A DNA stretch of 64,000 nucleotides from Ferruginibacter sp. Its GTDB lineage: Bacteria > Bacteroidota > Bacteroidia > Chitinophagales > Chitinophagaceae. The translations under genes and the position numbers were made by a program. Each line of letters begins with the position of its first letter. The first letter of the stretch is position 1. Where the stretch lies: NCBI GenBank assembly GCA_025362235.1, contig JANYGZ010000085.1, forward strand, positions 34,829 to 98,828, read 5' to 3'. The notes under the pieces were generated by a model. The model saw only the letters and a list, made by a program, of their open reading frames with translations, had not been told where the DNA came from and ran no database searches. Below are positions 39,160-47,894 of the stretch, piece after piece.

Positions 39160-39888
39160 TTATTTTAATAAAAAATTTAACCAATCAGGTATTGTGTCCG
39201 CATAGACTTTTTCTAATTGCTTGTTCTGATAAGATGCTATTAATTGTATCTCTTTACCCGAGTTATCAAAAATATATACCCTGTCAAAAACTGTAATGCT
39301 CTTTTGAAGTAATAAAATACTTTTAGAATACCTGGATTTTACTTTTTCATTAGGTACATTATGCCCACCTTTATAAGCTCTTGAATATATCCGCTTAATA
39401 TTAATATCAGATGAATTGGTTGCTATAAAATACAGGTAGGTGCGGTATTTTTTCTTTTTTGCTTCTTTTACAAAAGCCAATTTAGATTTATGCGAAAAAA
39501 CTGTTTCGGTAGTTATTGATTTTTGGTGATGCAATAAATGATACCTAAAAAAATCTGTAAGGAAAGCCGCCAATTCGTTAGAAAATAATTTTCCGGTATA
39601 AATAACAGAAAACTCACCGAAAAAAATTATCCCAACTTCTACTGACAATTTAAAATCTTCGATGAATTTTTTGGAGCTATATTTTCTGCAAAAATTATTA
39701 AATGATTGTACCGTGGGTACAAAGCCTAACAATGTATATTCTATAAAACCTTTTTTTTTAACCTGCTCTAACAACTCATCAGCATTAAGCCAAATACCTG
39801 TTGCAATATTTTCTTTTAAAAAAAAATATAAAGTAGTTTTACCAGAACCATTCGGGCCTGCAATAATTCTCAATCTGTTAGTTGCCAT
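39160..39888 (-). CDS. Zeta-toxin-like P-loop kinase
   Basis: A 242-residue AAA/P-loop protein. Walker A is GPNGSGKTT (residues 11-19), followed by NADELL, then TETVFSHKSKLAFVKEAK and RAYKGGHNVPNEKVKSRYSKS, the pattern of zeta-toxin-family proteins, which phosphorylate nucleotide sugars or nucleotides. Bacteroidota carry many of these with unproven toxicity. It begins one base into the stop codon of the small upstream gene (TAATG), which could be its antitoxin. It lies inside the aro cluster, 13 bp before aroC. Confidence 0.8.
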   Translation of the reverse strand: MATNRLRIIAGPNGSGKTTLYFFLKENIATGIWLNADELLEQVKKKGFIEYTLLGFVPTVQSFNNFCRKYSSKKFIEDFKLSVEVGIIFFGEFSVIYTGKLFSNELAAFLTDFFRYHLLHHQKSITTETVFSHKSKLAFVKEAKKKKYRTYLYFIATNSSDINIKRIYSRAYKGGHNVPNEKVKSRYSKSILLLQKSITVFDRVYIFDNSGKEIQLIASYQNKQLEKVYADTIPDWLNFLLK

Positions 39889-40079
39889 TATTGAATGGTA
39901 AGATGTTTAATTTTCTTTATTTTCTTTTTGTTGCCATTCTTATCTTCTTCAATAATATAACCATCTTCTTCATATACAATTGGCAGACCCAAAGCAAAAT
40001 TTTCTTCGGCAGCTTTTTTACCAGCCAGCTTTCCTATTTCAATTAGCATTTTCGCCTCTGATTTTTCTTTCCTTTTCAT
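39888..40079 (-). CDS. Small charged protein, putative partner of zeta-like kinase
   Basis: A 63-residue very basic/acidic protein (MKRKEKSEAKMLIEIGKLAG at the start, NGNKKKIKKIKHLTIQ at the end). No known motif. The stop overlaps the next start by one base, so the two are translationally coupled. Position and size fit an antitoxin. It is two bases after the aroA stop. Confidence 0.6.
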   Translation of the reverse strand: MKRKEKSEAKMLIEIGKLAGKKAAEENFALGLPIVYEEDGYIIEEDKNGNKKKIKKIKHLTIQ

Positions 40080-40081
40080 AC

Positions 40082-41398
40082 TTAACTTTTAGTAATTAAA
40101 GTTACCTGTAATTTTTTCAAGTCCCCATAAAAATCAGGATAAGATTTATTAATGGCTTCCGCTTCCTGAATAACAGTTTGCCCGTTTGCTTTTAAGCCAG
40201 CGACTGCGCAAGCCATGGCAATACGATGATCGTGGTGCGAATGAACTGTTGTTCCTTGTATATCACCGTCTCCTTTTACCATCATAAGGTCATCTTGTAA
40301 TACAATTTCTAACCCCATTTTACCAAACTCTTCCCGCAGCGTTAAGCCCCTGTTACTTTCTTTATGTGCCAGCCTATTGACTCCTTCTATAACCGAAGTA
40401 CCATTGCAATAGGCTGCAAGGGCAACTAAGGGAGGAAAAAGATCAGGACAATCAGTTGCATCAAAATGAAAAGGTTTTAAACCATTATCTCCTAAAGAAG
40501 GATAAGAAACCTGTATTTGTTTTTCTTCTATAGAGATAGCACAACCACAATCAATGAGTGCCTTTAAAATTGCTTTATCTGCCTGAGTAGAAGAGGTATC
40601 CAAACCTTTCACAGTAATGTTTCCCGCTACAGCCCCTGCCACCAGTAAAAATGCGCTACCACTCCAATCTCCTTCAACGGTATATTCAATTGTTTTATTA
40701 ATCGTGTTACTACCAGGTTTAATTAAAAAAGATTCATAATTATTATTGGTAACATCATACCCAAAATGCTTCATCACCTGCAAGGTAAGGTCGATGTATG
40801 GCTTACTTTTTAAATTACTAACGGTGATGGTTACCAGCTGCGTGGCTGCTTTTCCGTAAGCCATTAATAAACCGGTTAAAAATTGCGAACTCAGCGACCC
40901 ATCAATAGTGATATCTTTTGGTTGTAATGGCCCTTTTATAGTAATGGGCAGCTTTCCATTATTTGATTGAATACTGATATCGAGCAAAGGGAAAATTTTG
41001 TCAAAAAAATTCATTGGCCTTGTAAGTAAACTTCCGGTTCCATTAATAACTATTGGCTCTTTGCTCAGAGCAGCAATTGGTGCAAACATTCTTATGCCAA
41101 GTCCACTTTCACCGCAATTCAAAGCCCCCCCACCTCCGCCATTTGGCGGAGGTATTTTAGCACCTTCAAATGGAAAGCTTTTAATTAATAAGCTACCGTC
41201 TAGTTCTTCTTTAACTTCAGCACCCAGGTTTTTTATAATTCCTAATGCAGCAAGGTCATCATTACTTTTTCCAGGGTTAGTAATAATTGTTTCTCCTTCA
41301 TGCAACAATGCTGCAGCACAAGCTCTTTGCATAGAACTTTTAGAAGTAGGTGCATTGATATTTCCGGAAATTGAAGATGGTTGTATAGTTACGATCAT
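40082..41398 (-). CDS. aroA: 3-phosphoshikimate 1-carboxyvinyltransferase (EPSP synthase)
   Basis: Makes EPSP from shikimate-3-phosphate and phosphoenolpyruvate; about 438 residues. I chose the ATG at 41398 (MIVTIQPSSISGNINAPTSK), which puts the substrate-binding K-S-S segment at the normal distance; the frame extends to 41428. NCGESGLGIRMFAPIAALS and the C-terminal HDHRIAMACAVAGL are visible. The glyphosate-site region reads NCGESGLGIR, with Gly at the usual position. Confidence 0.94.
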   Translation of the reverse strand: MIVTIQPSSISGNINAPTSKSSMQRACAAALLHEGETIITNPGKSNDDLAALGIIKNLGAEVKEELDGSLLIKSFPFEGAKIPPPNGGGGGALNCGESGLGIRMFAPIAALSKEPIVINGTGSLLTRPMNFFDKIFPLLDISIQSNNGKLPITIKGPLQPKDITIDGSLSSQFLTGLLMAYGKAATQLVTITVSNLKSKPYIDLTLQVMKHFGYDVTNNNYESFLIKPGSNTINKTIEYTVEGDWSGSAFLLVAGAVAGNITVKGLDTSSTQADKAILKALIDCGCAISIEEKQIQVSYPSLGDNGLKPFHFDATDCPDLFPPLVALAAYCNGTSVIEGVNRLAHKESNRGLTLREEFGKMGLEIVLQDDLMMVKGDGDIQGTTVHSHHDHRIAMACAVAGLKANGQTVIQEAEAINKSYPDFYGDLKKLQVTLITKS

Positions 41399-41466
41399 AA
41401 TTAGTATCCGTGTTTTCAAATAACCCATAGCATTTACCAGAAAAAAATGCTACGGGAAAGTAAATT

Positions 41467-42519
41467 TTAATGAATTAAATTTTCGAGTTCATCCATTGGA
41501 ATTGGTTGTATAAAGGCTTCACCAATTTTATTCAAAAGAATAAAATTCATACTATTGCCTGCCCTCTTCTTATCCATCGTTAGCACTTGCCATATTTTTT
41601 GTTTATCAAAATTAAATTGAGCAGGCAAATGATATTTTTCTACTACTGCTTTTATTTTTTTTGTTTCAGATGATGGAAACTGGTTGATAGATTCCGAAAG
41701 CGCACATGCGGTTACCATACCAATACTTACTGCATGGCCATGTGGCAACTGGTATATATTTTCAATGGCATGGCCAAGCGTATGGCCAAAATTTAAAAGT
41801 TTCCTGTCACCCTTTTCAAATTCATCATTTACTACAACAGTTGTTTTTATCTGCACATTTTTTTCAATTAAAGCAGCCAGCTTATTTTTATCTGTTTGGA
41901 AATTTTCGATTGATTGTTCTTCCAGTAATGAAAACAATTCTGCATCTTTAATACAGGCATGTTTTATAATTTCTGCAAATCCATTTATCCATTGATCCTG
42001 TGGCAAAGTTTTTAACAGTGTATAATCAAACAATAAAAATTGAGGCTGTTTTATAAGGCCAACGAGGTTTTTGTATACACCCACATCTACTCCATTTTTA
42101 CCGCCAATAGAAGCATCTACCATTGCCAGTATTGTGGTAGGCACAAAACCAAATTTTAAACCCCGCATGTAAATGCCGGCAGCATAGCCGGTTATATCGG
42201 TAACAACCCCTCCACCAACGCCGACTATAAAAGTATTTCTATCTGCATTCCTGCTTATCAGTTCCCCAATAATAAAATCTACTGTAGATTGCTGCTTATG
42301 TTCTTCACCTGCAGGTATAACAATAGTTTGCCAGCTATTTAAAAGTTGGTGATGACTTTCAAATACATTGGCATCGGTAATAATGATGGTTTGCAGCTTG
42401 TTAACAAACTGTTCCAGGTAAGCGAACGATGCATCAAAATAATAAACACCATCAAAATTTCCCCCAGGGGGAATAGCTTCCGAAGCACCTGCCAATGATG
42501 AAACTTTTATAATTTTCAT
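41467..42519 (-). CDS. aroB: 3-dehydroquinate synthase
   Basis: NAD-dependent cyclisation of DAHP to 3-dehydroquinate, 350 residues. GVGGGVVTDITGYAAGIYMR GL and FVPTTILAMVDASIGGKNGV are the NAD and substrate signatures, and the metal ligands lie in LNFGHTLGHAIE and LPHGHAVSIGM. Complete gene following the DAHP synthase gene. Confidence 0.95.
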   Translation of the reverse strand: MKIIKVSSLAGASEAIPPGGNFDGVYYFDASFAYLEQFVNKLQTIIITDANVFESHHQLLNSWQTIVIPAGEEHKQQSTVDFIIGELISRNADRNTFIVGVGGGVVTDITGYAAGIYMRGLKFGFVPTTILAMVDASIGGKNGVDVGVYKNLVGLIKQPQFLLFDYTLLKTLPQDQWINGFAEIIKHACIKDAELFSLLEEQSIENFQTDKNKLAALIEKNVQIKTTVVVNDEFEKGDRKLLNFGHTLGHAIENIYQLPHGHAVSIGMVTACALSESINQFPSSETKKIKAVVEKYHLPAQFNFDKQKIWQVLTMDKKRAGNSMNFILLNKIGEAFIQPIPMDELENLIH

Positions 42520-42589
42520 ATAGCCCTCTCTTCAATTAACAAAATCAATTAAATAATTTTTTAGCTTTAAAACTTTTCATTCGAAAAAT

Positions 42590-43684
42590 CTAAGAGGGGT
42601 TGTTCATTATTTTATTCTGATGATTGATACTTTCCAAGTGTATCGCGTCAAAGTATTTGGTAATAAAATCCTGGCTTAGTCCTAATTTATCGCCTTTATT
42701 TATTGCCTTTTGCAAAATATCATTCCACCGGTTTGTTTGTAAAATAGTAATATTATTAGCTCTTTTATATTCACCTATTTTATCAGCAATTTTCATCCGC
42801 TGTGCTATTAAGGTCATCAACTCATCATCTACATGATTGATTTGTTCCCTTAGTGTAGCCAATGCTGTTATAAATTCCTGCTTATCTGTTTTTTCAGAAC
42901 GCCATATCAATGAATCGAGCATTTCAGCCAAACGTTCCGGAGTAATCTGCTGTTTTGCATCGCTCCATGCATTATCAGGATCAATGTGGCTTTCAATCAT
43001 TACACCATCAAAATCAAGATCGATACTTTTTTGTGACACAGATTGTAAATTAGTTCTGTTGCCACAAATATGCGAAGGGTCACAAATCAAAATCATTTCA
43101 GGAAACCTGCGTTTCATTTCAATAGGCAAATGCCACATTGGTGCGTTCCTGAATTCTGTATTGCCATAGTTTGAAAATCCACGATGAATCATACCAACCT
43201 GTTTAATACCTGCTTTCTGAATTCGTTCAATTGCACCGGTCCATAATTCCAGGTCGGGATTAATAGGGTTTTTTATCAAAACAGGAACATCTACCCCACG
43301 CAAAGCATCGGCTACTTCCTGAACACTAAATGGATTAACAGTTGTTCTTGCGCCAATCCAAAGCATATCCACATCAAAATGTAATGCATCTTCTACATGC
43401 TTTGCTGTAGCGACTTCAACTGTAGTTGGCAACCCTGTAATTTTTTTTGCCTGATCCAGCCATGAGAGTCCTTTGGCTCCAATACCTTCAAATAAACCAG
43501 GCTTGGTACGTGGTTTCCAGATACCGGCACGTAAGATATCAACCTTACCGGTTTTAGCAAGCCGGGTGGCAGTTTCAATTACCTGTTCTTCGGTTTCTGC
43601 ACTGCAAGGGCCACTAATAATTAATGGTCGTTTGTTCCATTTTTCCTGTATCAATTCTTTCATTGTTTTGTTTTCTGTTTGCAT
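42590..43684 (-). CDS. DAHP synthase fused to chorismate mutase
   Basis: A bifunctional enzyme of about 364 residues, from the ATG at 43684 (MQTENKTMKELIQE). The N-terminal part is a KDO8P-synthase-like DAHP synthase (ISGPCSAETEEQV; RAGIWKPRTKPGLFEGIG; LICDPSHICGNR). The C-terminal 90 residues are an AroQ chorismate mutase (LREQINHVDDELMTLIAQRM; IGEYKRANN). It makes both the first committed step and the chorismate-prephenate branch step. Such fusions are typical of Bacteroidota, with the mutase often serving as the allosteric sensor. Confidence 0.92.
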   Translation of the reverse strand: MQTENKTMKELIQEKWNKRPLIISGPCSAETEEQVIETATRLAKTGKVDILRAGIWKPRTKPGLFEGIGAKGLSWLDQAKKITGLPTTVEVATAKHVEDALHFDVDMLWIGARTTVNPFSVQEVADALRGVDVPVLIKNPINPDLELWTGAIERIQKAGIKQVGMIHRGFSNYGNTEFRNAPMWHLPIEMKRRFPEMILICDPSHICGNRTNLQSVSQKSIDLDFDGVMIESHIDPDNAWSDAKQQITPERLAEMLDSLIWRSEKTDKQEFITALATLREQINHVDDELMTLIAQRMKIADKIGEYKRANNITILQTNRWNDILQKAINKGDKLGLSQDFITKYFDAIHLESINHQNKIMNNPS

Positions 43685-43896
43685 TGTAAAATTAGTTTTT
43701 GTTGGCAATATTTATTTATACTATTTATACTTGCTTTACGCAATTACTTTTTCGAAACTTTATCAAATAATACTTCCGGGTTGCTTTGCTTTAGCATTTT
43801 TTATTAGACCTTTTACATTAATACCATTTTTTAATAATAGTAATCCGCCTAATAAAACAAAGCAGTTATTTGAAAGCACCCAATACCTTACCGTTT

Positions 43897-44343
43897 CTAC
43901 GTTAAGTCTTTAGCTTTCCATTCTTCATAACTCATCTCAAACTTTATTTCTCCTTTACCATGTATACCCACTTCTTTCCAACCTTGTATTCTATAAAAAT
44001 TTTCAGCTTTTGTACCTAAAGCTGTACTTAGCCAAACATTTTCTTTTGTTTTTTTAAAATACCAATCTAGCATTGTATTGTGTAATATTTTTCCAATTCC
44101 CTTTCCCTCATAATTTGGGTGAACAAAAAGTGCCCATATATTTCTATCTATTACGTCAACAATTGAAAAGCCAGCAACCGTATTTTCTGCCATGCAAACC
44201 CAGCCCTTTCCCCGGTTCAATAAATATTTTTTATAATCAGCATCTGTAACCAAGGCAGGATTACTTAACATATTTTCTTTTACCGCATTTCGCACAACCT
44301 GCATTTGTTGTATATCACCCATTTCTGCTTCCCTGAAAATCAT
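43897..44343 (-). CDS. GNAT family N-acetyltransferase
   Basis: A 148-residue acyl-CoA-dependent acetyltransferase. The acetyl-CoA site is LFVHPNYEGKGIGKILHNTM, with a C-terminal TALGTKAENFYRIQGWKEVG typical of GNAT. The substrate is unknown. Its ATG overlaps the tyrA stop by four bases, so it is part of the aromatic operon by translational coupling, although no aromatic-pathway role is known. Confidence 0.85.
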   Translation of the reverse strand: MIFREAEMGDIQQMQVVRNAVKENMLSNPALVTDADYKKYLLNRGKGWVCMAENTVAGFSIVDVIDRNIWALFVHPNYEGKGIGKILHNTMLDWYFKKTKENVWLSTALGTKAENFYRIQGWKEVGIHGKGEIKFEMSYEEWKAKDLT

Positions 44344-45242
44344 TGCAAAATTCTTTTTATCTTATTTGCATTTTCCATCAATTCAATGAGATATTCTAAA
44401 TTTTCTTTTTCCAGGCTGGCTTTAAATTTTCTTAGTTGCGAAATATGTTCATTTAATACATCCAGCAAATTCTCCCTGTTCTGCATAAAAATAGGCGCCC
44501 ACATTGCAGGGCTGCTTTTTGCCAAACGCACTGTACTTTCAAAACCACCGCCTGCCAGTGCAAAAATAGCATCTTCTTCCTTCTCCTTTTCTAATACAGT
44601 ATTAGCCAATGCAAAAGAAGTAATATGCGAAATATGGCTGATATAAGCAGCATGTATATCGTGGCTATGTGCATCCATATAAACCATATTCATGCCAAGT
44701 GTTTTGTAAATATTTTCAACATATGTTACTACATCCAGATCAGTCTTTTCTTTCTCACATATTACGCAGGCTCTTCCTGTAAAAGCACCTGTAACTGCAG
44801 CTTCAGGGCCGCTATATTCTGTTCCCCACATAGGATGTGTAGCAATAAAACGGTGCCTCATAGGGTGATCTTTCAACGCATCGCACAAAACAAATTTAGT
44901 AGACCCTGCATCTGCAACCATTTGCTTATCTGTCAGCAAATCCATTATTTGTTTCATTACTGTAATAGTAGCATCTACCGGAATGGCTACATAAATAAAA
45001 TCGCTTTGCTTTACTGCTTCTTCCAATGGCAGGGCTACATCAATTATGCCCAGTTGTTTTGCTTTTTGCAAGCTTGCTTCTGTTCTGCTTACGCCAATTA
45101 CTTTTTTTGCAAAACCTTTTTCTTTTAGTGCCAAAGCAAATGATCCGCTTATTAAACCTACTCCCACTATAGTAACTACTGCGCCTTCTTTTGCTGATGC
45201 TGTTGAACTATTTTCTTTATCCAGAATCTCTGTACTTTCCAT
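44340..45242 (-). CDS. tyrA: Prephenate dehydrogenase
   Basis: NAD(P)-dependent oxidative decarboxylation of prephenate to 4-hydroxyphenylpyruvate in tyrosine synthesis; 300 residues. The Rossmann motif is GVGLISGSFALALKEKG, with VADAGSTKF, FIATHPMWGTEYSGPEAA (His/Ser substrate region) and FALAGGGFESTVRLAKSSPAMW. There is no ACT or chorismate mutase domain. Followed by the coupled GNAT gene. Confidence 0.92.
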   Translation of the reverse strand: MESTEILDKENSSTASAKEGAVVTIVGVGLISGSFALALKEKGFAKKVIGVSRTEASLQKAKQLGIIDVALPLEEAVKQSDFIYVAIPVDATITVMKQIMDLLTDKQMVADAGSTKFVLCDALKDHPMRHRFIATHPMWGTEYSGPEAAVTGAFTGRACVICEKEKTDLDVVTYVENIYKTLGMNMVYMDAHSHDIHAAYISHISHITSFALANTVLEKEKEEDAIFALAGGGFESTVRLAKSSPAMWAPIFMQNRENLLDVLNEHISQLRKFKASLEKENLEYLIELMENANKIKRILQ

Positions 45243-45293
45243 TATATAAAAAATCTTTTATTATTTTTTCAATATTTAAATTTTGATTGAAGC

Positions 45294-46520
45294 TCACAAA
45301 AACTCCCTGACCCTTGCAATAGCTTCTGCTATTTTTTCTTCGCTGCTACACAAACTTATCCTTATATATTTATCACCTGCATTGCCAAAAATTCCGCCAG
45401 GAGTTATAAATACATTTGATTGATACAACACTTTATCACTTAATTCATATCCATCTTTATATCCACCAGGGATAGCCGCCCATATAAATAAACCGGCTTG
45501 GTTTGCATCAAAAGAACAATTCAATAATTGCAGTAATTCAATAACTTTTTCTCTTCTTGCTTTGTAAATTTTATTTACGCCAGCATGAAAATATTCTGAC
45601 AATTGTAATGCTTTAGCGGCAGCTAATTGAAGGGGCAAAAACATCCCGCTATCCATATTGCTTTTAAAACGAAGCACTTCATCAATTCTTTCTTTGGCCC
45701 CTGCCAGCATACCTATGCGCCAGCCCGCCATATTATGCGACTTGCTTAGTGAGTTCAATTCTATGACTACATCTTTTGCTCCTTCAATACTTAGTAAACT
45801 CATAGGATTATCATTGAGTATAAAACTATAAGGATTATCATGTACTAATAAAATCTGGTGTTTGCGGGCAAACGCAACCAGTTGGATAAACAATTCTCTT
45901 GTTGGCATTTTACCCGTTGGCATCTGTGGATAATTTACAAACATCAGTTTTACCTTCTGCAAATCTGTTTTTTCTAAAGCCGCAAAATCGGGATACCAGT
46001 TATTTGCTTCTGTAAGCGTATATTCTATTACGTTACCTCCGGCAATTGTTACTGCACTTCTATAAGTAGGATACCCGGGGTTAGGAATTAATACCTGGTC
46101 CCCAGCATTAATATAGGTCATACAAATATGCATAATACCTTCTTTACTGCCAATTAAAGGCAAGATTTCCGTATCGGCATTTAAGGTTACATTATACCAT
46201 TTTTTATACCATGTTGAAATAGCATTACGCAATACCGGGCTGCCTTTATAATTCTGGTATCCATGCTGGTTAGGCTTCATGGCTTCTTCGTGCAATGTTT
46301 TTACTACGTCAGGATGCGGCGGCAAATCCGGACTTCCGATACCAAGGTTTATAACCTGTTTTCCGGCTTTGTTCATATCATCAATCTCTCTCAGTTTTTG
46401 AGAAAAGTAATATTCACCAACACCCTCTAATCTTTTAGACACAACCATTTGCAAACATTCTCTGCTGGCAGATGCTGCAATTATAGAAGCCGGTATCTTA
46501 GAAATAATTTCGTTATTCAT
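45294..46520 (-). CDS. Class I/II aminotransferase (probable aromatic aminotransferase)
   Basis: PLP-dependent aminotransferase, up to 408 residues. The start is ATG 46520 or 46448 (MVVSKRLEGVGEYYF, closer to family starts). NLGIGSPDLPPHPDVVKTLH, the pyridoxal Lys in ELNSLSKSHNMAGWRIGML and RISLCSSEEKI are conserved. The sequence is nearest to the LL-diaminopimelate/aspartate aminotransferase branch. The place between pheA and tyrA suggests it makes Phe and Tyr from the 2-oxo acids. Confidence 0.88.
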   Translation of the reverse strand: MNNEIISKIPASIIAASASRECLQMVVSKRLEGVGEYYFSQKLREIDDMNKAGKQVINLGIGSPDLPPHPDVVKTLHEEAMKPNQHGYQNYKGSPVLRNAISTWYKKWYNVTLNADTEILPLIGSKEGIMHICMTYINAGDQVLIPNPGYPTYRSAVTIAGGNVIEYTLTEANNWYPDFAALEKTDLQKVKLMFVNYPQMPTGKMPTRELFIQLVAFARKHQILLVHDNPYSFILNDNPMSLLSIEGAKDVVIELNSLSKSHNMAGWRIGMLAGAKERIDEVLRFKSNMDSGMFLPLQLAAAKALQLSEYFHAGVNKIYKARREKVIELLQLLNCSFDANQAGLFIWAAIPGGYKDGYELSDKVLYQSNVFITPGGIFGNAGDKYIRISLCSSEEKIAEAIARVREFL

Positions 46521-46598
46521 TGATTAAACTTTATTGAATAAGAGCATGCACATTTTTAGTTATCTATTAATTTCCTGCTGAATCATTTTAGCAGGGCT

Positions 46599-47477
46599 TT
46601 ATGCATTTCTCCCATTTTTGTATATCCCGTATATTTTTACGGCTTCTGTTATTGGTTCTATTTTTTTTATCACTTTATAAAATTGCTCCACACTATCAAA
46701 CTCAACATCGGCATGAAAGGAATATTTAAAGTCGCTGCCCGGGATGGGGAAAGATTGTAGTTTGCTAAGATTGATACCTGCATCTGCAATCTTTGTAAGC
46801 ACTTTAGCAAGGCTTCCTTTTGAATGATCTGTATGAAAATTAATAGAAGCTTTATCAGCATTGCTTATTTCTTTCACTTCCTCTGCTCTTTGCAATATTA
46901 AAAACCGGGTATAATTATTTTTTAGAGTATGGATATTGGGAGCAATAATATCAAGATTATAAATTTCAGCAGCAAGTTTGCTGGCAATAGCAGCAACATG
47001 TTTACTTCGATGCTGTTGTACCAATTTAGCGCTTAACGCTGTATCTTCCTTTTCTACAAGTTTCCAGTTGTATTTATCTAAAAAGCCAAAGCATTGCTGA
47101 ATAGCCATTGGGTGAGAGTGAACTTCCCTAATGTCGGTTAATTGTACCCCCTGGTTTACCATTAAATGTTGGTTTATTTGTAAATAAACTTCACCAGTAA
47201 TAGTAAGGTTACTTTTTTGCAACAGATTATAATTTGGCAAAATACTGCCAGCAATAGAATTTTCAATAGCAATTATACCACCATTGCTTTCATTTTTATT
47301 CTCGGCAATATCAATTACCTCTCTAAAAGTAGCGCAACAAATAACTTCTACCGTTTTACCAAAAAAATGCCTTGCTGCTTCCTGGTGAAAACATCCTTCA
47401 AAACCCTGAATAGATATTTTCCACTTAAGTTCACTGCTAACCGTGGGAATTTTATTGAAATTATGCTGAATACTCAT
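46599..47477 (-). CDS. pheA: Prephenate dehydratase with ACT domain
   Basis: Converts prephenate to phenylpyruvate; 292 residues. The catalytic domain begins ISIQGFEGCFHQEAARHFFG and contains GIIAIENSIAGSI and the NYTRFLIL (TRF) motif. The C-terminal ACT domain (HSKGSLAKVLTKIADAGINL; LQSFPI) would bind Phe for feedback control. It is the first gene of the aromatic cluster and is preceded by a leader peptide and attenuator. Confidence 0.93.
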   Translation of the reverse strand: MSIQHNFNKIPTVSSELKWKISIQGFEGCFHQEAARHFFGKTVEVICCATFREVIDIAENKNESNGGIIAIENSIAGSILPNYNLLQKSNLTITGEVYLQINQHLMVNQGVQLTDIREVHSHPMAIQQCFGFLDKYNWKLVEKEDTALSAKLVQQHRSKHVAAIASKLAAEIYNLDIIAPNIHTLKNNYTRFLILQRAEEVKEISNADKASINFHTDHSKGSLAKVLTKIADAGINLSKLQSFPIPGSDFKYSFHADVEFDSVEQFYKVIKKIEPITEAVKIYGIYKNGRNA

Positions 47478-47517
47478 ATTGCAAATAATATTTTGTCAAT
47501 CGCTTTTTATTGGGTAC

Positions 47518-47546
47518 AAAAAAATCCCGACCTTTTAGCCGGGATT
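47518..47546 (-). terminator. Attenuator terminator in pheA leader
   Basis: Minus-strand AATCCCG (47546-47540) pairs with CGGGATT (47529-47523), followed by a T-run. It lies between the leader peptide and pheA, about 40 nt before the pheA start, so it must be bypassed for the operon to be expressed. Confidence 0.85.
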
Positions 47547-47578
47547 CTTTTTATGTTAATCTGTTTATTTTTCAGTGT

Positions 47579-47653
47579 TTAACAAAAGACGCCCGCTCTA
47601 TTTTTAAAATAGAAACTAAAATAAAATCGGGTGTATATTGTATTTATTTTCAT
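47579..47653 (-). CDS. PheL-like leader peptide (24 residues)
   Basis: A short ORF starts with ATG at 47653 and ends with TAA at 47581-47579. Its middle reads RFYFSFYF, and the whole peptide has five Phe and three Tyr in 24 residues, as in classical phe leader peptides. Segment 1 (ACACCCG, in the Tyr-Thr-Arg codons) precedes the Phe/Tyr run; segment 2 (GCGGGCG, codons Ala-Gly-Val) follows it. Segment 2 can pair with segment 1 or with CCCGGC of the terminator. A ribosome stalled on scarce Phe/Tyr tRNA would cover segment 1, free segment 2 and block the terminator. It is too short for standard gene finders. Confidence 0.8.
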   Translation of the reverse strand: MKINTIYTRFYFSFYFKNRAGVFC

Positions 47654-47661
47654 GTGAATGA

Positions 47662-47692
47662 CGAAAATAGGGCAATTAATTGAATTAGCCAA
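47662..47692 (-). promoter_or_regulatory. Candidate promoter of pheA leader
   Basis: Minus-strand TATTTTCG (47669-47662), one mismatch from TAnnTTTG, lies 20 nt downstream of a TTG (47692-47690). Transcription would start very near the leader ATG, leaving little or no untranslated leader. Weak consensus, so tentative. Confidence 0.4.
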
Positions 47693-47773
47693 TACCTAAT
47701 CAATAATTCTTTAAATAGTTTGAAAAAATATCAGCAAATACCTGTTTTACTTTAATTCTTTTCAGTACCAGGA

Positions 47774-47807
47774 GATATAAAAATAGACGCCCCTAAGAAT
47801 AGGGGCG
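47774..47807 (-). terminator. Terminator after small lipoprotein gene
   Basis: CGCCCCTA (47788-47795) pairs with TAGGGGCG (47800-47807) around a four-base loop, with TCTATTTTTATA following on the minus strand. It separates the lipoprotein gene from the aromatic operon. Confidence 0.8.
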
Positions 47808-47894
47808 ACTTAACGATTGCTTGCCATATGAAAATCTTTATATAGAACCGGTGTTTAAATTCAAGCAACCTTAACCGGTCGGTCTATTAACTTC

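Noticed and set aside
40998..41423. 141-codon plus-strand ORF opposite aroA
   Set aside because: Antisense to a clear EPSP synthase; no independent support.
43685..43896. Second leader peptide before the DAHP synthase-chorismate mutase gene
   Set aside because: The 212-bp gap has no Phe/Tyr/Trp-rich short ORF followed by a terminator, so it does not repeat the pheA arrangement.
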